Source: an uncultured Lachnospiraceae bacterium
GTDB taxonomy: Bacteria; Bacillota; Clostridia; Lachnospirales; Lachnospiraceae
Assembly: GCA_958405355.1 (NCBI GenBank)
Contig: CATYEA010000042.1
Span: 1-11,208, forward strand
Reading direction: 5' to 3'
Length of the DNA: 11,208 nucleotides
The position numbers and the translations under genes were made by a program. The notes beneath the pieces were generated by a model, which saw nothing but the letters and a program-made list of their open reading frames with translations, ran no database searches and was not told the origin of the DNA. Shown piece after piece: positions 6,837-11,208 of this stretch (its first letter is position 1; each line of letters begins with the position of its first letter).

Positions 6837-7757
6837 CTATTCCCACACATCTGCGGAACTTGATTGTCCTTTAAAGGTCAATTCCGGGCTCTTCACAATA
6901 ACCTTTGTTCTCGGCGGTACCGAACTTGTAATAAAGGAACCGCCGGCAATGACCGACTCTTCGCCGATGACTGTCTCACCGCCAAGAATCGTCGCACCGG
7001 AATAAATCGTTACATTATCTTTAATTGTCGGGTGACGTTTGACACCGGCTAACTGCTGTCCGCTTCGGGTAGAAAGTGCACCGAGCGTCACGCCCTGATA
7101 TAATTTTACGTGATCGCCGATACAGGTAGTCTCACCGATAACAACGCCTGTGCCATGGTCGATAAAGAAATACTCTCCAATCGTCGCACCGGAGTTAATG
7201 TCGATTCCTGTCCGGCTATGGGCATGTTCCGTCATAATTCTCGGTATAAACGGAACATTCTTTATATAGAGTTCATGGGCAATACGATAGATAAAAATCG
7301 CATAAAGGCCCGGATATGAAAAGATAATCTCTTCCTTACTCTTTGCTGCCGGGTCACCGTCAAATCCCGCCTGCACATCCTTCAAAAGCAATTTTTGAAT
7401 GTGGGCCAGCCTTCCAAAGAAATAACTGCAGATGTCCTCCGCCTGAACGGCAATCTCCTCTTCGCTTTTATTCTCTTCGTTCTTGTAATTCAATGCAATC
7501 TCAATCTGCTGTTTCAAGACCACATAAACTTCTGTCAATGTATTTCCAATAAAATACTCCGGCGCTGTATCCGTAATATTCTCCGTCCCAAAATATCCTG
7601 GGAACATCACCCGTCGGAGATCTTTGATCACTCCGATGATAGCACCTCTGTTTGGCAGATGTTTACCTGTTTTTATAGCAAATGACTCTTCGGATGAATA
7701 ATACTGGGCAATCTCCCGGACCGCCCGGCCAATAGTCATTTTAAATTCTCCGCTCAT
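6837..7757 (-). CDS. cysE: Serine O-acetyltransferase (EpsC/CysE type)
   Basis: A 306-residue protein that transfers acetyl from acetyl-CoA to L-serine to give O-acetylserine, the precursor for cysteine synthase; cytosolic. The N-terminal helical domain spans about 1-175. The left-handed beta-helix of hexapeptide repeats follows (TGIDINSGATIG, FFIDHGTGVVIGET, LYQGVTLGAL, RHPTIKDNVTIYSGATILGG). Catalytic-type residues are Asp200-His201 in IDHGTG and His242 in KRHPTI. The usual DIHPG reads DINSG (186-190). It is longer than E. coli CysE and resembles the EpsC/SrpH branch. It ends in SADVWE, not the terminal Ile that inserts into cysteine synthase, so the classic complex is unlikely. The ATG at 7757 follows GGGGAGGA. 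It is first in a probable operon with the MATE gene. No cysteine synthase gene is in the window. Confidence 0.93.
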   Translation of the reverse strand: MSGEFKMTIGRAVREIAQYYSSEESFAIKTGKHLPNRGAIIGVIKDLRRVMFPGYFGTENITDTAPEYFIGNTLTEVYVVLKQQIEIALNYKNEENKSEEEIAVQAEDICSYFFGRLAHIQKLLLKDVQAGFDGDPAAKSKEEIIFSYPGLYAIFIYRIAHELYIKNVPFIPRIMTEHAHSRTGIDINSGATIGEYFFIDHGTGVVIGETTCIGDHVKLYQGVTLGALSTRSGQQLAGVKRHPTIKDNVTIYSGATILGGETVIGEESVIAGGSFITSSVPPRTKVIVKSPELTFKGQSSSADVWE

Positions 7758-7797
7758 AAATCTGTCCTCCCCATTTTTGAATCGTACTTTATACTAT

Positions 7798-7826
7798 ATT
7801 ATACAAGAAAAAAGGGTTGTTTCCAA
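7798..7826 (-). promoter_or_regulatory. Probable promoter of the cysE-MATE operon
   Basis: On the minus strand TTGGAA (7826-7821), a 17-bp spacer and a perfect TATAAT (7803-7798). The -35 lies inside the stem-loop of the marR terminator. The transcript would start near 7791, about 34 nt before the ATG. Confidence 0.6.
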
Positions 7827-7832
7827 CCCTTT
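7811..7832 (-). terminator. marR rho-independent terminator
   Basis: On the minus strand AAAGGGTTG, the loop GAAA, CAACCCTTT and then a T run: a 9-bp stem. The marR stop codon (7833-7831) lies at the start of the hairpin, so the terminator overlaps the gene end. Confidence 0.85.
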
Positions 7833-8259
7833 AAATATCTACGCCGGACAATAATCTTAAATGAGATTTTAATGTCTCACATTCATCTTCAGAAAATATC
7901 GACATAACTTCATTATTGACTTCTTCGACCGCATTTAGTACATCTTTTTCAAGGCTTGCGCCTTTCTTTGTTAAAAGTACCTGAATAAATCTTCGGTCTT
8001 CCTTACTAATGCTTCTCTCAATGAGACCCTTTTTCTCCATCCGCTCCAGAATCCCGGATATCGTAGAGTTTTCCAACTTAAGCCTTTCGGCAATTTCTTT
8101 TGGACTCCTTCGATCGTTTTCCCACAAACAATATAAAACCGCATACTGAATCGGAGTAATGTCATATGCTGAAAGTTTTTCTGTCATTTTCAAAAAAACA
8201 GAATGTTGTGCTGTTGTCAGCAAATAATTCACGCATTCCTCCAGCTGCACTCGTTTCAC
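7831..8259 (-). CDS. MarR-family transcriptional regulator
   Basis: A 142-residue protein, the standard MarR length, acting as a dimeric DNA-binding regulator. The winged helix-turn-helix covers about 35-102: ITPIQYAVLYCLWEN, then SPKEIAERLKLENSTISGIL with the recognition helix, then the wing SKEDRRFIQVLLTKKG. N- and C-terminal helices form the dimer interface. It starts with GTG at 8259; a second GTG at 8250 (Val4) has a better-spaced AAGGGAG, so the protein may start three residues later. It is divergent from the crotonase operon across 303 bp and may control that operon, itself, or the downstream cysE-MATE pair. No ligand can be inferred. Confidence 0.93.
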   Translation of the reverse strand: MKRVQLEECVNYLLTTAQHSVFLKMTEKLSAYDITPIQYAVLYCLWENDRRSPKEIAERLKLENSTISGILERMEKKGLIERSISKEDRRFIQVLLTKKGASLEKDVLNAVEEVNNEVMSIFSEDECETLKSHLRLLSGVDI

Positions 8260-8279
8260 TCCCTTTCCCTTATTAAATA

Positions 8280-8308
8280 AAGATAAATGTTTTTCGACGT
8301 ATTGTCAA
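8280..8308 (-). promoter_or_regulatory. marR promoter
   Basis: On the minus strand a perfect TTGACA (8308-8303), a 17-bp spacer and TATCTT (8285-8280). The -35 lies within the small palindrome ATTGTCAAT (8301-8309). Confidence 0.65.
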
Positions 8309-8342
8309 TCTTTTTTACTTTTTTTAACAACTTTTTCACTTT

Positions 8343-8362
8343 TTGAATTCCCTTGAATTCAA
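8343..8362. repeat. TTGAATTC direct repeat / palindrome, possible MarR operator
   Basis: TTGAATTC occurs twice (8343-8350 and 8353-8360) separated by CC. The second copy extends to the 10-bp palindrome TTGAATTCAA (8353-8362). A further TTGAATT is at 8414. MarR-family proteins such as FabT bind short AT-rich palindromes with TTGA/TCAA ends, so this is a candidate site. It does not overlap either promoter core, which weakens the case for simple repression. Confidence 0.4.
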
Positions 8363-8446
8363 CCAAATCGTGAAAATGTCCAAAAAATTCCTATTTTTTT
8401 CTATGTAGAAAAATTGAATTTTGCCATTTTTTTAACGTAAAAATCA

Positions 8447-8475
8447 TTGACATTAATATACACCAGAGTTATAAT
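8447..8475 (+). promoter_or_regulatory. Consensus promoter of the crotonase/CoA-transferase operon
   Basis: Perfect TTGACA (8447-8452), a 17-bp spacer and perfect TATAAT (8470-8475), with A/T tracts upstream that could serve as an UP element. Transcription should start at about 8482, giving a leader of about 80 nt. It is the strongest promoter in the window. Confidence 0.92.
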
Positions 8476-8481
8476 TTTCGT

Positions 8482-8534
8482 ATAGTAATTAGCATGCAAA
8501 GTTTTATTACGGCAAGCACTTTGCATGAAACTAT
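8482..8534 (+). promoter_or_regulatory. 5'-terminal stem-loop of the crotonase mRNA
   Basis: CATGCAAAG (8493-8501) and CTTTGCATG (8519-8527) form a perfect 9-bp stem with a 17-nt loop. Outside it ATAGT (8482-8486) can pair with ACTAT (8530-8534). The outer stem begins at the predicted first transcribed bases. It ends 15 nt before the AGGAGG site, which stays free. It may protect the mRNA 5' end, or be an operator placed at +1. Confidence 0.65.
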
Positions 8535-8562
8535 CAACCAAATATTTTTAGGAGGCGACATT

Positions 8563-9339
8563 ATGAACAATTTATTAATGGAAGTCGAAAACGAAATCGC
8601 AGTGGTAACTATCAATCGTCCAAAGGCATTAAACGCTTTGAACACAGAAACTATTACAGAGCTTAACGAATGCCTTAAAGAAATCGAAGCTAGAGATGAC
8701 ATCAAAGTTGTTATCTTAACAGGTTCCGGTCAGAAATCCTTCGTAGCTGGTGCTGATATCTCTGAAATGGTTAACCAGAACCCAGTTCAGGGCCGTGCTT
8801 TTGGTCTTATCGCTAAAGAAGCTTTCGGAAGACTTGAAAACATGCGTCAGGTTACAATCGCAGCTGTTAACGGATTTGCTTTAGGTGGTGGATGCGAAAT
8901 CTCCATGTCCTGTGACTTCCGTGTTGCATCTGACAACGCTAAATTTGCTCAGCCAGAAACAGGTCTTGGTATTATCCCAGGTTTCGGTGGAACACAGAGA
9001 CTTCCTCGTTTAGTAAACAAAGGTATCGCTAAAGAAATGATCTTCACATGCGATATGATCAGCGCTCAGAGAGCATATGAAATCGGTCTTGTTAACCATG
9101 TTGTATCTCAGGAAGAACTTATTGACTTCTGTAAGAAGATTGCAGCTAAGATCATCGACAAAGGTAGCTACGCTGTTTCCATCGCTAAACAGGCTATCAA
9201 CATGGGTCTTGACATGGATCTTAACAACGGCTTAACTCTTGAAGCTAACTTATTTGGTCTTACTTTCGCTACAGGCGACAAAAAAGAAGGTATGACAGCA
9301 TTCCTTGAAAAACGTGGTAGAACATTAACAGATTTCTAA
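8563..9339 (+). CDS. crt: Crotonase: enoyl-CoA hydratase / 3-hydroxybutyryl-CoA dehydratase
   Basis: A 258-residue cytosolic protein, close to the length of clostridial Crt. It reversibly hydrates short-chain 2-enoyl-CoA, for example crotonyl-CoA to 3-hydroxybutyryl-CoA. The crotonase fold is clear: INRPKALNALN (17-27), the CoA/oxyanion segment FVAGADISEM (60-69), AVNGFALGGGCEISMSCDFR (101-120) with catalytic Glu112 and oxyanion Gly109, and FAQPETGLGIIPGFGGTQRL (128-147) with the second catalytic Glu132. Both hydratase glutamates are present, which favours hydratase over isomerase or other crotonase chemistries. The start at 8563 has AGGAGG 7 nt upstream; an in-frame ATG at 8494 lies within the leader hairpin and has no such site. 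Codon use indicates high expression. It is first in an operon with the CoA-transferase. Symbol by family, not proven substrate. Confidence 0.93.
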   Translation: MNNLLMEVENEIAVVTINRPKALNALNTETITELNECLKEIEARDDIKVVILTGSGQKSFVAGADISEMVNQNPVQGRAFGLIAKEAFGRLENMRQVTIAAVNGFALGGGCEISMSCDFRVASDNAKFAQPETGLGIIPGFGGTQRLPRLVNKGIAKEMIFTCDMISAQRAYEIGLVNHVVSQEELIDFCKKIAAKIIDKGSYAVSIAKQAINMGLDMDLNNGLTLEANLFGLTFATGDKKEGMTAFLEKRGRTLTDF

Positions 9340-9398
9340 TTTGATTTACATCTATCAGAGAACGTTAATTAATACATACATTAGGAGGCTTTTTTACA

Positions 9399-10952
9399 AT
9401 GGCGAAAGTAAAAATTATCACAGCAGCTGAAGCTGCTGCTCAGGTCCCAGACGGAGCAGTCATCAATACAGAAGGTTTTGTTCAGGCTGGTCTTTCTGAA
9501 ACATTAAACAGAGCACTGGAACAGAGATTCCTTGAAACTGGCCATCCAAAGGATTTAACAATCTTTACCGTGGCTGGACAGGGCGCCGGTGCTGGTACGG
9601 GTTCTGACCACTTCGCTCATGAAGGCATGGTTAAACGCCTGATTGCTGGTCACTACAATCTTGCTCCAACACTTCGTACTATGGCTATCGAAGGCAAAAT
9701 CGAAGCATACAACCTGCCACAGGGTACTATGGCTCAGATGATTCGTGATGCAGCCGGTAAACGTGTTGGTACAATTACACATGTTGGTTTGAACACATAC
9801 GTTGACCCACGTATCGAAGGTGCTAAGGTTAATTCCGCTACCACCGAAGATATCGTTAAACTTATTGAAATTGAAGGCGAAGAAAAACTTCTCTTCAAAT
9901 CCCAGCCACTGGATGTAACATTTATCCGTGGTACATATGCTGATGAATCCGGTAACATTTCTCTTGAAAAAGAATGCTGTACTCTGGACGCTACTTCTCT
10001 TGCACAGTGTGCAAAGAACAACGGCGGTAAAGTATTCGTTCAGGTAGAAAAAGTTGTTGCTAACGGCAGCCTTGATCCTAGAACTGTTAAGATTCCTGGT
10101 ATCTATGTAGATGCTGTTATCATCGCTGAAGGTGATGACAACGCTCAGATTTACAAACAGGATTACGATGGTTCTATGACAGGTGACTTCCGTGTTCCTC
10201 TTGGTTCTCTTGAAGCTCCAAAGCTGGATGCTAAGAAAATCATTGCACGTCGTGCAGCTATGGAATTACAGAAGGGTGCTGTTGTTAACCTTGGTATCGG
10301 TGTTCCTGAATTCGTATCTGCTGTTGCAAACGAAGAAGGCATCGGTGATTGGATGACATTAACTGTAGAAGCAGGTCCTGTCGGTGGTGTTCCACAGGGT
10401 GGTTCTCGTTTCGCAGGTTCTGTAAACGTTGACTGTATTCTTGACCAGCCATACCAGTTCGACTTCTATGATGGCGGCGGTATCGACCAGGCATTCCTTG
10501 GTCTTGCACAGGTTGACGAAAAAGGTAACCTGAACGTAAGTAAATTTGGCGGCCGTATCGCTGGCTGCGGCGGATTTATCAATATTTCCCAGAATGCTAA
10601 GAAGGTTTACTATCTTGGTACATTCACAACTGGCGGTCTGAAGATTGCTACAGGTGATGGAAAACTGGAAATCACTCAGGAAGGTAAATCCAAGAAATTC
10701 GTTAAAGAAGTTGAACAGATTACATTCTCCGGTACATATGCTGCCAAGATCGGACAGCCAGTTATCTATATTACTGAGAGAGCTGTATTCGAACTTCGTC
10801 CAGACGGCGTTTACTTAACAGAAATCGCACCTGGTATTGATTTACAGACTCAGGTTCTTGATCTTATGGATTTCGCACCAAAGATGGATGGCGAACCAAA
10901 ATTAATGGACGCTCGTCTTTTCACAGACGAATTAATGGGTCTTGCTGAATAA
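9399..10952 (+). CDS. Family I CoA-transferase, propionate/acetate CoA-transferase-like
   Basis: A 517-residue cytosolic enzyme in which the two halves of family I CoA-transferases are fused, as in clostridial propionate CoA-transferase (Pct) and E. coli YdiF. It moves CoA between acyl-CoA and short carboxylates such as acetate, propionate, lactate or 3-hydroxybutyrate, through a glutamyl-CoA thioester. The N-terminal half carries GFVQAGLSETLNRALEQRF and the glycine-rich GQGAGAGTGSDHFAHEG (61-77). The C-terminal half begins near 278 (KKIIARRAAMEL, VVNLGIGVPEFVSAVANEEG) and has the active-site Glu324 in VEAGPVGG, with PQGGSRFAGSVN following. AGGAGG precedes the ATG by 9 nt. It lies 59 nt after the crotonase gene with no terminator between, so the two are co-transcribed. 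Codon use suggests high expression. The preferred acid is not readable. Confidence 0.93.
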   Translation: MAKVKIITAAEAAAQVPDGAVINTEGFVQAGLSETLNRALEQRFLETGHPKDLTIFTVAGQGAGAGTGSDHFAHEGMVKRLIAGHYNLAPTLRTMAIEGKIEAYNLPQGTMAQMIRDAAGKRVGTITHVGLNTYVDPRIEGAKVNSATTEDIVKLIEIEGEEKLLFKSQPLDVTFIRGTYADESGNISLEKECCTLDATSLAQCAKNNGGKVFVQVEKVVANGSLDPRTVKIPGIYVDAVIIAEGDDNAQIYKQDYDGSMTGDFRVPLGSLEAPKLDAKKIIARRAAMELQKGAVVNLGIGVPEFVSAVANEEGIGDWMTLTVEAGPVGGVPQGGSRFAGSVNVDCILDQPYQFDFYDGGGIDQAFLGLAQVDEKGNLNVSKFGGRIAGCGGFINISQNAKKVYYLGTFTTGGLKIATGDGKLEITQEGKSKKFVKEVEQITFSGTYAAKIGQPVIYITERAVFELRPDGVYLTEIAPGIDLQTQVLDLMDFAPKMDGEPKLMDARLFTDELMGLAE

Positions 10953-10980
10953 TCAAACACACACATAAGTGCCATCAAGG

Positions 10981-11009
10981 GGGATGGGTTATTATCCATC
11001 CCTTTTTTT
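10981..11009 (+). terminator. Rho-independent terminator after the CoA-transferase gene
   Basis: GGGATGG (10981-10987) pairs with CCATCCC (10996-11002) across an 8-nt loop, followed by seven Ts (11003-11009). It separates the CoA-transferase from the permease gene and probably lowers, rather than abolishes, transcription into it, as I see no convincing separate promoter. Confidence 0.85.
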
Positions 11010-11065
11010 GGGCAAAAAAAACAGAATAAAATAAGATAATATAACCTTAAGGGGGCCAATTTGTT

Positions 11066-11208
11066 ATGAATTTAGGTATTTTAGTATTGGTTGCCGCATT
11101 AATCTTATTCGGTTTATTAGCATTTAAACAGATTAACGCATTAATCCTGGCACCATTGGTAACTATCTTCGTAATCGTTTGTTCCGGTCTGCCAATTCTT
11201 GAAAGCTT
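11066..11208 (+). CDS. GntP-like permease, N-terminal fragment
   Basis: The gene runs off the right edge after 47 complete codons. It starts MNLGILVLVAALILFGLLAF and continues with KQINALILAPLVTIFVIVCSGLPILES: two hydrophobic segments split by a short KQIN turn. This pattern resembles the N-terminus of GntP-family transporters, whose members carry gluconate or D-3-hydroxybutyrate with protons. The ATG at 11066 follows AAGGGGG by about 10 nt. Placement after the crotonase and CoA-transferase suggests it imports the carboxylate they use. Other large carboxylate permeases such as citrate or AtoE-type carriers cannot be excluded from so short a piece. Confidence 0.6.
   Translation, partial: MNLGILVLVAALILFGLLAFKQINALILAPLVTIFVIVCSGLPILES

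Larger units (their letters stand above)
8260..8562. other. 303-bp AT-rich divergent regulatory region
   Basis: No credible gene is present. The region holds the marR promoter (8280-8308, minus), a TTGAATTC direct repeat (8343-8362), a third TTGAATT at 8414-8420, the crotonase promoter (8447-8475, plus) and the 5'-terminal stem-loop of the crotonase mRNA (8482-8534). Between 8310 and 8440 it is mostly T- or A-rich tracts that could act as intrinsically bent DNA or an UP element. Confidence 0.7.

Noticed and set aside
6814..6846. A GTG start at 6846 making the MATE gene overlap the cysE stop
   Set aside because: The AGGAGG at 6825-6830 lies inside that extension and serves the ATG at 6813; the extra residues are not typical of MATE proteins.
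8310..8440. Long T and A tracts as a possible small RNA or attachment site
   Set aside because: No stable hairpin, terminator or flanking duplication is visible; simple AT richness explains them.
8494..8562. An upstream in-frame start that would extend the crotonase by 23 residues
   Set aside because: That ATG lies in the leader hairpin only about 12 nt after the predicted transcription start and has no ribosome binding site, while the ATG at 8563 has a perfect AGGAGG and matches the usual crotonase N-terminus.
11008..11040. A separate promoter for the permease gene (TTGGGC with TAAGAT or GATAAT)
   Set aside because: Spacings are 18 and 21 bp with poor hexamers in A-rich sequence; too weak to call.

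Overview
The window looks like chromosomal DNA from an anaerobic, low-to-moderate-GC Firmicute of the class Clostridia. The evidence is strong AGGAGG-type ribosome binding sites, near-consensus sigma-A promoters with 17-bp spacers, two radical SAM proteins, a DUF134/NifX-type protein, and a fermentative crotonase/CoA-transferase operon. I see no insertion sequence, phage gene, CRISPR array, tRNA or rRNA. A genus cannot be assigned from the sequence alone.

Layout, left to right. (1) A minus-strand B12-binding/radical SAM protein of the DUF4080 type, cut by the left edge, is divergent from a plus-strand radical SAM protein with an unusual CX4CX2C cluster motif. (2) A minus-strand LysR regulator is divergent from an alpha/beta hydrolase. 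Their 160-bp intergenic region holds back-to-back promoters with overlapping -35 elements and a textbook T-N11-A LysR box. (3) A minus-strand fusion joins a DUF134 helix-turn-helix domain, a NifX/NifB-type cofactor-binding domain and a His/Cys-rich metal-binding tail. It has its own promoter overlapped by a 24-bp palindrome. (4) A minus-strand pair encodes serine O-acetyltransferase and a MATE exporter, with a minus-strand MarR regulator upstream; the marR terminator overlaps the likely promoter of the pair. (5) A 303-bp AT-rich intergenic region separates marR from a plus-strand operon encoding crotonase, a family I CoA-transferase and, after a terminator, the start of a GntP-like permease cut by the right edge.

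Functional reading. The right-hand genes fit uptake of a short-chain (hydroxy)carboxylate by the permease, its activation by CoA exchange with acetyl-CoA or a similar donor, and hydration/dehydration at the 3-hydroxyacyl-CoA/enoyl-CoA level. 3-Hydroxybutyrate to crotonyl-CoA is the simplest example. The crotonase and CoA-transferase genes have codon use typical of highly expressed genes and a near-perfect promoter, so this looks like a main catabolic route. The alpha/beta hydrolase shares that codon bias.

The most interesting unexplained signal is a shared leader motif, TGCAnGAAACTAT or a one-base variant, placed 24-32 nt before the start codons of three unlinked plus-strand genes: the radical SAM gene, the hydrolase and the crotonase. 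In the latter two it closes or follows a stem-loop that begins at the predicted transcription start. Other points of note are the LysR box centred about 65 bp upstream of the predicted hydrolase start, the missing canonical catalytic Asp in the hydrolase, an internal ribosome binding site at the domain junction of the DUF134-NifX fusion, and the promoter/terminator overlap between marR and the serine acetyltransferase gene.
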